Assembly: GCA_021234155.1 (NCBI GenBank)
Contig: JAJEKV010000292.1
Coordinates: 124,001-188,000 of the forward strand
From: Isoetes taiwanensis
Taxonomy: Eukaryota > Streptophyta > Lycopodiopsida > Isoetales > Isoetaceae
Direction: 5' to 3'
Length of the DNA stretch: 64,000 nt
Shown: piece by piece, positions 1 through 11,792 of the stretch
Numbering within the stretch: the first letter of the stretch is position 1
How the letters are laid out: each line of letters opens with the position of its first letter
Program-made: the position numbers and the translations under genes
The notes under the pieces: generated by a model
The model's input: only the letters and a program-made list of their open reading frames with translations
Databases searched by the model: none
What the model was told of the DNA's origin: nothing

Positions 1-429
1 CATTTTGTGGTTGCTCGTTCCTCATAGTTTTCAATTTGGTCAACCTTTTCCCACAGTCCAGGAACAGCAGTATAGAGGCGATAATCGGTCCCCAACCCTA
101 TGTGCTTGCAGCTTGTGTTGGTTTCTATTACCTCTGGGTCTTGTGAGAACTCTATCTCTTAGTTTCATAATAGTCTTTTGTGTTTGGTCCATTCATCTAC
201 AAAGCAAATGAAGATTGACTTAATTATGTATACACACTCATAATTGTACCAATAAGAAAGACAGTAAAAACAGAGTACTCAAGTGCAATGAACAAAAACT
301 TTCATACATATATTCATAACATTTGAATTTGTACATCGGTTTTAGTCTGTACCAACAATGGGCCACTTTCGAGAGGCCAATAACATGGCGGTTTTCTCCA
401 TTGCTTGCTCCATATATTGACTAAATTTA
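1..429. other. No gene recognised at window start
   Basis: Short open frames occur on both strands but none resembles a known family. The minus-strand part above about 330 runs on from the FCP1-like remnant and may hold its decayed 3' end. Confidence 0.4.
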
Positions 430-1101
430 GGCGTGAGCACCCAAGTTCTTTGCCATAGTTTGCCCGACAAAATATTTTCCCACTGCTCGATATGCTATCT
501 GCTGCATTAGTCATTGGATGCTCTTTTACATACACTATACCATCTTGACCATTTTCAATCCATTAAGCCATGGAATGAGCTCCATGACAAACAAACCATG
601 TCTTGACTAATATTGGTGTCAAGAGAAAGGACATATGTAGCTTCCTACGGGATTGAGTGGATTTGTATCTCTCGTCATCGATCAAAGCGTATTTCCATAG
701 TACTCACGGGTACTCTTTCCATACCCAGACTAATGGCTTCACAAACAACCCCTTTTGAGGTTGGTAGGGTGTTTGTGTGGCGAGAATCAACTCTTGCTCT
801 GGCTGTAAACAAACTTTGACTTTATGGAAAAAGCATCACAAATTTGATCCACAATTGGTAGAAGATTTTTAGAAGTGAGTGAAGACCAGATGGCAACATC
901 AAACCCTTCTCTTACAAATGCAAACAGTGATGCTAACCCTGGCCTGCAGTAAAATAACCTGTTTCCTATATTGAATTGAAGCTCATCTTTCTGGATCTTT
1001 TGGTATCTTGAGTTAATATTTTCATTCTTGTGCACACTCTTGCCCAACACAGAATTTAAGTCAAAGATAATGAGCTTTCTCCCTGAATTAGATGATTCAC
1101 C
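430..1101 (-). pseudogene. FCP1/NIF-type phosphatase domain, decayed copy
   Basis: Proteins with this HAD-superfamily domain dephosphorylate Ser/Thr residues, classically on RNA polymerase II tails. After a splice acceptor (GCTGACAG at about 1102) the minus strand reads KLIIFDLNSVLGKS, matching HAD motif I in the form DLN seen in plant FCP1-homology proteins. It continues with RPGLASLFAFVREGFDVAIWSS, in which the domain's RPGL..F and A.WSS core is plain. The frame stops at 787. Downstream, other frames give KPLVWVWKEYP, ALIDDERYKS (the HAD motif with two aspartates) and YVKEHPM, in the order expected of the family. Several frameshifts and an in-frame stop separate these blocks. I infer a pseudogene, but small introns or assembly indels could explain part of the breakage. 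The motif I DLN form lacks the usual second aspartate, so activity is doubtful even if intact. Confidence 0.6.
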
Positions 1102-1319
1102 TGTCAGCAACAAAACACTTGAGAGTCTATTCACAATTTATAATTACATTTCAGATTACACAATTGAGAAAACACATTGATAATTACACAATTCTTATTT
1201 GCACAGGTGTAAGTGAGCCAAATAAATTAATTTTTTCATTACTTATTGAGTACAAAGAAGCTCGGAGCATGGCTCATACAAAACTGTAATTCACAAACAA
1301 GTCAAAGGGACTATCTACC

Positions 1320-2850
1320 CTGTGTAGGAACAACTGCTTGTATATTCATCTCGCCTTCTACAATTAATGCCTCCATTAGATGATCCCTCCGTGACTTGGC
1401 ATAGGCATCGGTGAACCAAGCTGGGTGTCATGCATGGTGCACAAGTATTAGAGGACTATACCAACAAATAACTAATAGGAAAATAACATGTTCTACTTAC
1501 AAAAATGGAGTTTGGGCATTGCATCAACCACGGCATCTATGAATTTTGTGCATGTAAGCCACAATGTACATGCAAGGGTTCTTTGGTACTAGTTTCGGCA
1601 TTTTAGGATGAGAACACGGGGAGCATCAAAGTTCTTCCTACCATGGTTTAATTTTGTTGGATCCGAGCATCATGTTATTGATCACAAGCTTATGAAACAC
1701 TGCAAAATTGCAATGTGAGAATAAATCAAGCATAAGAAATTGCAATATGAGAATAATCAAATCATAAAACTAAAGCGAAACTCATACTTACTACGGACCA
1801 CTTTAGCATCGGGTACATAGCCTTTGGGGAGAGAGGATCGTATACTTGGGCTAGCTATAGATGGACAAGAGCTTTTCACAGGACCAGCAAGCACAAGTAT
1901 TGCCAATGCCACATTTGGGCCTTGAGGAGTGGAACAAATATGTATTGGCATCTTGCAATCAAAATGCCATCAGCCCTTCCTTTATGTTAGTGTTCTATGC
2001 ATCTGCCCCCCCCTTGTTCTTGAGGGAATTCACAAAATTCTGCGGAAGGTGTCGGTCGAGGCAAGTAAAAACTTGTGTTTCCAATCGGATGGAAGAGCTG
2101 CTACAAAGGTACACGCACACAAATCCGAATACATATTAATACATAAGATGAGTGACTTAGGGAATGAAATAACATAAATATGTTGAAATGCTAGCCTACC
2201 TCCCATAGACATCTACCATCTTAGAGGTCAAGTCCGACTTCGAGAACTTCGTCAACATCACTTTGAAAGATAGAGGGTGCGGGCTTAGGAGGGCCGATCC
2301 CTATAAGGAGTGAATGGAACCAACCTTTTCGGTCGGTTCACTAAAGCTGTACAAAGGAAACAACGGCATTAGCAAAAGAATATATCTATTGTAATCAATT
2401 GTATATTACTCACCTTGTAAATTCATCACTGCTTGGCATCTTACGTGTGGACTGCTGCACCTTATTTGTTATCACATCAATATTTGCTTGTAGATCCTCA
2501 TCCTCTTCCTCTTAGGTTCCGACTTCGGAAGGATCGGGATCAGCTTCCCTCCACGACTGTGATCGTGTCCTATGTACAAAAAAAATGTGGTTAATTATCA
2601 TAAATCTGAGATGTTTAACAAAATTAGTTCATCTTGGACATACCTCTTTCTAGGTGGTGGTGGCACTTTTTTGCCTGGAGATTTTCTTTTCGGAGGACAT
2701 TTTTTTTTCTTCTTTGGAGATTTTGCTGTTTTTTCCTCTTGGAGTGCCATCACGGCATTCTTTTGCCTCCTCTTTGGAGTGGACTCAACTACCAACTCAG
2801 CTTCCTCTTCCCTGGTATCTCATGGGATAAAATCTGGATCTGATTCCTTT
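1320..2850 (-). pseudogene. Uncharacterised multi-exon remnant with Lys-rich exon
   Basis: I do not recognise the family. On the minus strand a Lys/Pro-rich stretch (KSPKKKKKCPPKRKSPGKK, about 2660-2750) ends at a GTATGT donor near 2648. Three later coding-like blocks have plausible splice borders: one ending QSTRKMPSSDEFTR before a GTGAGT donor near 2412, one ending FSKSDLTSKMVDVYGR before a GTAGGC donor near 2203, and one starting after a CTTTGTAG acceptor near 2108. Frames are interrupted by stops. The basic stretch suggests a nucleic-acid-binding or nuclear protein, possibly transposon encoded. Function is unknown. Confidence 0.3.
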
Positions 2851-3304
2851 GTAGCTTCTTACATATGAGGTCAGGGCTGGGACACTGAGATGATCTTTGA
2901 GGCAATTTGAATCTTTCTTAGCTTCTACAATTACTAATTTAGCACTTGGTGATGAAGGAGTTTACATTCTGTGATCATTGAAGGGTGCACTTTTTTTGCT
3001 TTAGCTTTCTCAAGTGCCATCCTCTCAATTTCCTCAACTTCACTTTGCCATGTTGAGGAGGAGGCTTGATTGTTCTATTGGCCTTTGTAAATGTCATTGG
3101 TGATCGGAGCTGGAAGGTAGAGGGTCTCTGATTCGGTGCATTTATTATGCTCGATCAAATCGTAAAAAGAGTCGATGCGGATGGCTCAAGAACATCGACC
3201 ATTAAAAGGCATACGGGATAGGAAGCGACCTCATCGCAAACAAACAAATGATCTAAATTTCAATAGACATAAAAGAACATGAAAAGCAGAACTAATGAGA
3301 AATA

Positions 3305-3780
3305 TCGGTACATTACTGCCAAGCATGTACATTTCATGTACATAAAATGTACCAAATGTAAGTAACTACATTTAACCATAGCCAAATGTACATGTACATG
3401 TTCCTCAATGTACATAAAAGGTACATCGGTGTACCCCGGATGTACCTTGATGTACCCTAGATGTACCAAGTATCGAGTTAGGGAATGTAGATCTATGCAA
3501 AAAAAAAGCACATATATGTAAAAAAATGCACATACTTATGAATCCATCTCTGGATGCACTCTAAAAATAAATGCATGTACATCTATTTGCAGATGTAGAC
3601 TCCATTAGAGACATGTACAAGCTGATACAAGCTGCGGTCAAGCTCAAAAATAAAAGCATCAATAAACAAGCAAATATATGCCTATGTACCTACCTTACGG
3701 ATGTACACTAAAAGTTATACATGTACAAGGAATAGCAATACCTTTGAAAGCCATACATGTAGAACTATGCGATTACAATA
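3305..3780. repeat. TGTACAT/TGTACC-rich degenerate repeat
   Basis: The hexamer TGTACA and its variants occur densely from 3305 to 3480 and more loosely to 3780, with spacing of about 9 to 20 bases. An 83-residue minus-strand open frame here is only a translation of this repeat and is not reported as a gene. Confidence 0.7.
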
Positions 3781-4377
3781 ACAAATAACAAAGTTTAAAA
3801 TGAAGCGCACTAATTTGCTCCAAAGCACTTCAAAGGAATCTTTAAAAGATTCCTAAAATTCCCAAAAGGGTCCATTTTCTCGGTATAGTTGTGACATGTG
3901 TGACAATTTGAATATTTTAGGCACCATTTTTTTGAGGGGGATTTGAACTTCGACTTCCATTAAAAAAAATTTGATACCCTTTTTTGGCCCCTAGTTTGCT
4001 TTGAGAAATAGTAACATTTTCAAGGACTAAAAAATAGACATTGAAAAAAACAACAAGTCTACTAGAGTGCCAAAAAGGTATTATATTTAAAGTTTTTAAA
4101 ATCATTCTGGGGATTATGAACAAAATTGTAAAAAAATTCAACATATTTTGATATTGTCTCTTTGAAGCTCACTCTTGCCTTATATACATGCTCTTATTTG
4201 CTCTAGGCTCGCTATAGACTTACGTATCTAGAGACTTACATTATAACCTTGACTTTTTCAAAATTTATAATGTATTTATTTTTTGTAGTCCATAGTTTCT
4301 TCCAAACAAATTTCTAGGTGGTATACATTCATACCACAATAGATAATAATGTGTGGACATAGTAATGAGATAGTTCA

Positions 4378-4588
4378 CGGTATAAATTTATACATAAGAG
4401 GACTCAAGCGGTATATATTTATACGCTCTCTGGTATAAATTTATCTGCGAGAGAGCTCTCGGTATAAACTTATACATGAGCTCTCTCGGTATAAACTTAT
4501 CATGAGAGCTCTCTCGGTATAAACTTATACCGCGAGAGCTCTCTCGGTATAAATTTATATCTGAGAGTTCTCTCGGTATAAATTTATC
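4378..4588. repeat. Tandem palindromic repeat array, copy 1
   Basis: About eight units, each built on GGTATAAATTTATACC or a one- to three-base variant, are separated by GAGAGCTCTCTC-type spacers that are themselves palindromic. The later units have a period of about 28 bases. The same motif recurs at 8941-8987, 13913-14160 and 14315-14332. Confidence 0.8.
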
Positions 4589-4591
4589 TTA

Positions 4592-7500
4592 GGATTTTAT
4601 ATATTTTTATGTATATATAGTATATATATAGTATATACTATGTGATGATTATTGCGGCGTTTTAGGAACAATAATATGCTAGGGGGGGGATGACGTGTTG
4701 CTAATGTCACTCTACACAAAAACAAAAGTGCAAATAACATAATAAGAGAAGCTTTATAATGAATACAATTTCTAAGTTATGAGCTTCTCTTGAGAAACAA
4801 ATGATTTATCCCAAAGTTGTTACTTTTGCAATAAAGAGATTGATTTACAACATTGGACAAAATAAGCAATGGGCGTTAGTAGTGGGGAAGTGCAATTTGT
4901 GTGAAACGGAACTATTAGCTCTTAGAAGCTATGAAGAATGCTATGCACTTTTTAGAAATTTTTAGAACATCCTCATCTACACATCTTGAAGCTAAGGACT
5001 ATGATTTTGAAGGTTGCTTAATACTTGCAATAATTTCTACACATCTTGAACCTAAGGACTATGATTTTGAAGGTTGTGTCATGCATTGATCAGCATACAT
5101 AGATATTAACATTATGCACTCTTATCAATATTGACGATGCATAATTAGAATCTTAGCCCATCGTATTTCCACAACCGGTTTCTTTGCTTGAAACTTGTCA
5201 AGTGTGACTCCATGATGGAAGAGTAACCTCAGATATGCAGACATGGAAGGCGTGGCCCTTGGTCTGCAGACTATTGGGTTGGTCTGCAAACTATTGGGAT
5301 GATTGATGATGGTTGTTTTTCAAAATGACTTTGAGGGGGTGTAACATGTACCATATCAATTACCAACGACAAATGCTTCCCCTATAATTGAAATTTTACA
5401 ATTTGTTTGAAATATTTACTAAAGGTGTCCATTGTCCACGGGCTTCGAATATCAAGACCATCTTTGGGGCAATAGGAGGTATTTGCATTTCTTGTTAATT
5501 AAGGCTTATGCTATACAAAATATCTTTGTCCATACAAACCCTAATTATACATGAGGCGGCAAATGGAGTGTAGTCTTAATCTTCTACATAGGCAAACCTA
5601 AAAAATATAAAACTTAACAATGCAAATCGTGTCTTTAGTGAGGAATAAATGTGTAATAGTTCAGCTATTACATGTTTCCAAATACATATACATGTGATAA
5701 ATTAATAAACGTGTAATAGTTCCTTTTAGTACACAATAAAACAATGAAGTCGGGGCAATATTTATGACCAAGTTTAGATGCTCCCTTGCAATGGAAGAAT
5801 ATTGTAAGGAGATTAATGTGGTGGAAGATTGTCGAGAGATGATAATGAATTTGTGAAGACCGCATATCATAGAAACCCTAAATAAAACAAAAGCGTGTCT
5901 TGCAAGTTTGTTGCATAGCCAACATGGAAACATGGGTGAAGACTTGCTATGGAAAACTCTAGCACAATAATTTGACAGTTGATTCCACCAAATGATGTAT
6001 CAATAGCTCATCTAGATTGGACACATTTACATTCTAGAAATCCATATCTTTCTTAAAGCTTAGGAGATAACGGAAAAATTTGAAATCTTGACACATCTTG
6101 AGCCTATATGCCTCTTTGCCATGGAAGAATCTATCCAAGCGGTATGGACCTTATAACATACAACTTCTCTTGCCGAGAAGGCTTAATGTTAGCCTTAACA
6201 ACAAGAGACCTTCAGTTGAAACAGAACTTCAAATTGTTTGTAGGATCATCTTGGACAAAACATAAGTCATGTCGAAGTTTGCTGCATTGGTATCCTGCAT
6301 GCATGGAGGAGCCAATATTAAGTGCTTGAGAAACAACAATTCGATTCCATATATAGAACTACAATAAGACTCACATCATCTTTATAATCAAGTTGGTTAC
6401 AAAGAATATAAATAATCTTCCGACAATGTATACAAAGAATATTTGCAATATATTTACAATATTCTTTGAGACAGAATATTTGCAGTTCGTGTCTACAATT
6501 ATGTCTACTTCCTAATTGTAGATTAGGAAGTACAATATTTGCAGTTCGTGTCTACTTCCTATGTATATTTTGAAGAATATTTGCAGTACCAGCGCAATAG
6601 GGAATGAGTAGGTCTGAGGCATTATGTTAGATGAGCTGGGGCCAGAGACTTTATTAAGCACAAAGAGTCTTGGGACCTCCATAGCCATCAACTATAATAA
6701 CTCATCCCCATTAGAGTTAGCATATGCTAGATTCATCTGGAAATTAAGTTTGGTGAACATAAAATAGAAGGGATCCTAAGGAATAGAACCTATAATGTGC
6801 CTAGTCATCTTCCAGATTCACAAAAAGCTGCAGAAATCTAAGGCCATGCATGCTGCTCTTGCTGGGAAATTAGAAGCAATAGACAGAAATTTAAACAATA
6901 GATAACCTGCCCATACTCATATGTTGCATATATTTGTAGCTATAAAATGTAGAATATGCTGAGCAATAATGAAGCTAACTATATATAACTGTCAGGGACA
7001 AACCTAGCTGGCTACACATGGTAAGCACAACCACTGTTATGAATTTCTCTAAGTTCTTGAAGGCCGAAAACAAATTCATGTAATAGAGACTTAATCATTA
7101 ATCTGATGGATAAAGAGCTCTATAAATGTGCTGCTACATAGGAAGGTGTTGTAAGAGAAAATGTTGACTGGGTGGGATGTGTGAACCTCAGATGTTAGCC
7201 CATCCATCTGCCACAGGTGGAAATGAAACTAATAATTGGAAATATTATTGGAATGAAATGAACCATACTATTGACAGTAAATAATGAATTGAGTGAAGTC
7301 ATCATCTCCATGATAGTGACGTTTTTGTTTCAATCAAACTATTCTTAATTTTATGCAAGGAGTTAAATGCCTAACAGAAAAGATCACATTGTGATTTTGC
7401 AATCCAAGGGCACATAAAGGCCTCATAGGCATACTTCTCAAGTGTGACAATCAGACAAAATGGCAACAAACCTTGTCTTCCATAAACACAGCAAAGCACA

Positions 7501-8060
7501 TTGACTGACACACTACATCATGTTCGTGAGAAGGTAGAGTCTGGCCCAATTGAGCTCTAATACCATTTTATAGTCCATGAGGTAGCAGACCCAAAATTGA
7601 GCAATGGGGGCAGAATTTGGACTCTAATGCTAATGGCTCTATATCAGAGTATATCTCAGACTAACTCAGTAATCAAAAGGCTACCCTGCTTTTTACCAAA
7701 GTGGTTACACAAAACTGCTCTCCAGCACCTTCACAGTCTGATTATCATAGGACTTGCAACCCAGATAAAGCCACGCTCTTGAAAGAATTGGTGGATTGCA
7801 AAGGCTAATGCATTTCTGACTCAAGCAACCTGGGCACAATCCCATCAGAGCCATACCAGATATCCGATGCTCATATAAATACTTTAACTCTGTCAATCTA
7901 AGAAATCTTAATCGAGACATAAGGTGATTCCCAGAGATTTAACTACAGCAGCTAACACATTTTAAGGCGTCATCCTTACACTGTTTAACCAAAATAAGCT
8001 ACAAACAGGTTTTCAATTCCCATATATAATGGAACTGCAGGAGAAGCAGTCTTATATTAC
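4592..8060. other. Non-coding stretch inside element copy 1
   Basis: No gene was recognised. Local duplications are present: a block of about 45 bases containing CACATCTTGAA is repeated at 4980 and 5040, and a block with TTTGCAGTTCGTGTCTAC is repeated at 6480 and 6538. If the TVP38-like fragment was once a full gene, its later exons would be expected here on the minus strand. I looked for the conserved GRP-type segment and did not find it. Confidence 0.4.
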
Positions 8061-8149
8061 TAAAATTAGGCTAGCAGGCACAGGGCATAAAAATTCAAAG
8101 CAACTAACATAGTATAGCCTAACATGCAGAAACAATAATAGATGCGTAC

Positions 8150-8607
8150 CGTCACCAGAAGCAAAGCCTCAACAAAGCCATAGAATGAGCCTGTCAGAAT
8201 ATTGAGGAAAATAGATCCAGGAAGCATGAAGGTCTGGAGAAAGATATAAAGCCCTGAAATGCCAATTTGCACCTGCCGATGATGGTGCTTTTGATATGAA
8301 TCCAGAGCACGTCTAACTGTTCTCAGATCCTTTATATTTCTTGGAAATTTCAAAATAACCTCGTCCTTTATATCTGCATGCAAGTTCCAGTGACCCATCC
8401 CCTTGTATACTGATTTTAGGGAGGGACATAAAAAGAGCTGCGACCATTGAAAGAAATGGTAAAAATCATTGCTAGAAGTAGCAGCTTGCGAAGCCACAGA
8501 AACGTATCAAGTTTAATCTTTATGGTTGGATGTCCATCTGCACTGTTTGGATCTGGATAATGCATCTTGTCATGGAAGCCAAGGACACCAAACTCGAGAT
8601 CTTCCAT
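8150..8607 (-). pseudogene. TVP38/TMEM41-type membrane protein, 5' fragment
   Basis: This family (SNARE-associated/VTT domain, DedA-like) comprises endomembrane proteins; TMEM41B is an ER lipid scramblase. The minus strand starts MEDLEFGVLGFHD at 8607 and runs into a first hydrophobic segment (FLWLRKLLLLAMIFTISF). A one-base frame change near 8430 leads to KFPRNIKDLRTVRRALDSYQ, then LYIFLQTFMLPGSIFLNILT, the family's diagnostic YIF.QTF.IPGS.F segment. The frame ends LLLVT at a GTACGC splice donor at 8149. The rest of the VTT domain was not found. The frameshift and missing 3' half make this a gene fragment. It lies between the two ends of a TIR element, so transposon capture is possible. Confidence 0.65.
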
Positions 8608-8940
8608 ATGGAAAATTCAGCCTTCATCAGCTATGCCCTAAAATCATAGCGATTTCATGCAGGGCAAGCCATTAGATTGAACATGCAGCAGCGGTCGTGG
8701 CATATGCATGCCGGATTAGAAGGGACGAAATCAGATTGGGGTAAAATTGAAACCCAAATGAAAGTTGAGGAAATTTTCCCGATTTTTGGCAAATCGGAAT
8801 TATTTTCCGGCCGCCAAAAACCTTCCAAACCATAGGAAATCAAGTTAAAAAAAAAATCTAAAAAGTTTTTGGGGTGCCGGAAAAACCAAATTTAAACAAT
8901 AGGATATAGTATATAACAAAAATCAAAAGTCAACTCTTTG

Positions 8941-8987
8941 CCGTATAAATTTATACGGTAAGAGTTCTAGCGGTGTAAATTTATACC
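8941..8987. repeat. Two palindromic motif copies
   Basis: CCGTATAAATTTATACGG at 8941-8958 is a perfect palindrome, and a near copy follows at 8971. These mirror the array near the other end of the same element. Confidence 0.75.
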
Positions 8988-9546
8988 ATTTTTTTACAGT
9001 GCGAACGCGAAAACCTAAGCTGGCTTCCCTGGGGCAACCAAGTTAGTGAAAAAATTTTGTCGGATTAGGTCCCGGTAAAAACATTAATATATATATACTA
9101 GATATATATAAAATATATATATACATATATAATATATACGTGTCCTTGTGGAGTCATTCTTGCCCCCAAAGGTTTTGCAACTTAATATTGATGAAATAAC
9201 ACACTTAAGGGATAATTTTATACATTAATATTAGTTTTTTAGTTCAAAAAAGTAAATCGATTCTAAAATTTCTCGAGCTTGTAATGCAATATTAGAGCAT
9301 AAATTAGTCAAATCGTTGTTATTTTTACTTTTTTACTCTACACACATGCTAACTTCACTTTAACTTGACTTAAAGTTGCTACTAAAAGCAAGAAACCCCA
9401 AAAAAGAACCCCAAAATATTCACGGACACGAAAGTTCTAAGAAGGAAAGCACATGATTTGTCTAAAGGGGCGGCAGTAGCAACCCCTCGAAGTTTACCTA
9501 TTCATTTGCAAGCAGGACGAAAGGGCAAGACCGGATAAACACTTTG

Positions 9547-9801
9547 CTAGTAAAGAAATGTGCGGTGACACCCACCTCTACGGATGATTAAAATTAGATG
9601 AAGATGCTCAACATTGACAAGGAGGATGACTATCTTCTGAGCATCACCACGTTGCGGATTGGTTTGTGCAAGCCTAGAGACGTGTACTAATACATCTTCG
9701 AGAACAACAACGAAGGGCATGGAAGCACAAACCTTCATTACTTCAACTTTTTGCTTCCTCGGTGTAAATTTTATCACGACATCCTCAAGCTGAAACTTCA
9801 A
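9547..9801 (-). other. Uncharacterised 84-codon open frame in TIR element
   Basis: The open frame (MKFQLEDVVIKFTPRKQKVE...) has an unremarkable, protein-like composition and lies in the right part of element copy 1. No motif was recognised. It could be a scrap of an element-encoded protein or chance. Confidence 0.2.
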
Positions 9802-10306
9802 CTAATTGTGAAATATTGTGGATGTATTGGCGTCTGTAATACTATGTGATGCAAAAACAATGGTTTGTCATTCAAGCAGTTTGTTCAATTGGCTCTGGAT
9901 GTGTTTTAAGGTCAACTAAGACGTTTAGCCAAAGCGGTTAACAAATAAGAATTTTTTTTCTTCTATAAATGCCAACAAAAAAAATTTCAGGGACAAGGTA
10001 CAAAAGCATTTAATTTTTTCATATGAATTTGCCCCATAATAAATCTTTGGCTTTTAGCGAGTTCTTTTCCCTCCAAAATGTGATATTTTTTTTTTTTTTT
10101 GGTTTCCTCCATAACGTTAAACCTTCCTAAAATATACATTTTTTCATGAGCCGTTTTGTAAATATTTGGACTAAAGATAATAAAAGGATCCTTTTAGGGG
10201 GATTTTAAAATTTTGTAAATTTTGAAGGAATCTTTCAAAGCGACTTCTTAAATAAGTGCGTTTTCATTTTAAACATTGTTAAATATGAATTAAGTGAAAT
10301 ATAAGT

Positions 10307-11680
10307 TTAAATTAGTTGAGAGCAATGCATACCTTTCCACGGCCGAGGAAAACCAATTTGGACCAATGCCCTCATCCCGGATGCAACCTTTATGCAATTT
10401 CGTCTTTCATGGACCCGGATAACACAAAGCGAAGAGGCAATAAGCATCTCGCATGGAGCTAAGCGACAACAAACCCGGTTTTTGCCAAAGCCTTGACCAC
10501 AAATGGGTACATGAACCTGAATGTGATGAACTGCTCTATAGAAGTAGCTCCTACAGGGGTAGGGCCTCGCAATTAACGAGAACAATAGGTCTGCTCTCCC
10601 CATGAAATCCAAAATCTGTGAATGCCTTTGCTGAACCAATTCAATGCAATTAAGTTTTCCTTTGCTTGTTCAATTGAGATTTCATGCCTTTCAATTTCTT
10701 TAGTTGCTTCACGCAAACCAATGTCTAGCTTAGAAGAGTGTTTTGCTCTTTATCATGTCTACTCATAACCAAGTCTTCCAACTTGTACTTCAACACTCAG
10801 AACATAACTTGATTTCCGGCGGGATCCACGGGACAATTTGTCAAATTCTGTTTTGTCTCATCTATTTTCCGGTGAGATCTGCTGCGGATCTTGGATAGCA
10901 TATCCTTTCTACCCTCAATCGGTGATGACCTTCAATGCATCCCTCCTTCTTTCTTCCAATGCTTCTACTTCATTCAATAGGTTAGTTTTCTCCTCCAACC
11001 CATGCTTAAATGCTTGCTTTTATTATTGTCAACATCGATCTAGAATAACCGGGGCTCTAATATTACAACAATCTGATGTCTGTTTGATAGTTGAGGATTT
11101 ACCTGTTGTAGGGTCCTACATAGCGTCACGAAATGAGGGTTTTGGCAAGATCTTTGGCGGTCCTAGCCACGTCCACCCAATCAACAAGCCGTCCCTTCAA
11201 GTGAAGAGCAAATGCTCGGCAAAATAGGTAGAAATATAATGGTTTGTAACTGTTTCTTGCCATAAACCAATTCATAATATTTAAAAAAATCATCTTTCCA
11301 TGGATTGCGGATTCTCCCTTCCTTGAATCCCTCGTACGTTTTTGGAGCTTCACCCCATACCTCGTTCATAACCATCTCTAGGTTGGGTATGTGGGCCTCT
11401 GCATGTTTATCACGGAGGTCTTTGGCGGATCACCTCGTAACCCAAAGCGTAAACTCCTTGAGGTAAAATCCCTTTAGGGCTAATCGGCTTCTTGCTTGGG
11501 CTGTGGTGATGAGCAAGCACTCATCAGGGGCATTTTGGGGCCATAGCTAGATGAAGAATTCGTGATCGAATTCAAGCGAGAGAAGGCGGGAGGGATAGTG
11601 AGCGAGGCAAACCAAGAAAGAATTTGGGAAAGAATTTCAAAATCCGATAATTGCGGGTTCGAGTAGTGGATAGCCATTAA
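10307..11680 (-). other. Uncharacterised coding-like remnant
   Basis: Several minus-strand frames look like broken coding sequence. They include a 110-codon frame at 10307-10639, a Lys-rich coiled-coil-like stretch near 10650-10800, NEVWGEAPKTYEGFKEGRIR near 11300-11370, and a Ser-rich start MAIHYSNPQLSDFEIL at 11677. The blocks change frame repeatedly. The pattern suits the decayed product of a transposon, but I could not assign a family. Confidence 0.25.
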
Positions 11681-11792
11681 TCATGGCGATTACTAGCGGA
11701 TCATGATGACAGTTATTCAAAAATGTGCATTTTGTACATATGTATATGTACAAAAGGGCTACATTATAGACACCCTTTCATGCTTTTACCCT

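Larger units (their letters stand above)
3787..10280. mobile_element. TIR DNA element, copy 1 (composite)
   Basis: The left end starts CAAAGTTTAAAATGAAGCGC at 3789. The right end, read inward on the minus strand from 10278, starts CAATGTTTAAAATGAA. The first 420 bases match the left end of the element at 13185 throughout, including GGAATCTT..AAGATTCCTAAAATTCCC. Inside, next to each end, lie copies of a palindrome (GGTATAAATTTATACC). Between the ends sits a TVP38-like gene fragment. No transposase was recognised and no convincing target-site duplication is visible. It may be one element carrying host DNA, or two separate end fragments flanking an older gene. Confidence 0.5.

Noticed and set aside
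3260-3511. 83-codon minus-strand open frame
   Set aside because: Its His/Val/Tyr-rich sequence is simply the TGTACAT repeat read through.
4378-4588. CRISPR-like array of palindromic repeats with spacers
   Set aside because: Repeats are variable, spacers are short and themselves repeated, there are no cas genes, and the DNA is plant nuclear; it is a transposon-associated repeat.
8655-8843. 62-codon minus-strand open frame upstream of the TVP38-like fragment
   Set aside because: It sits where a 5' untranslated leader would be and has no motif; the family start at 8607 is better supported.
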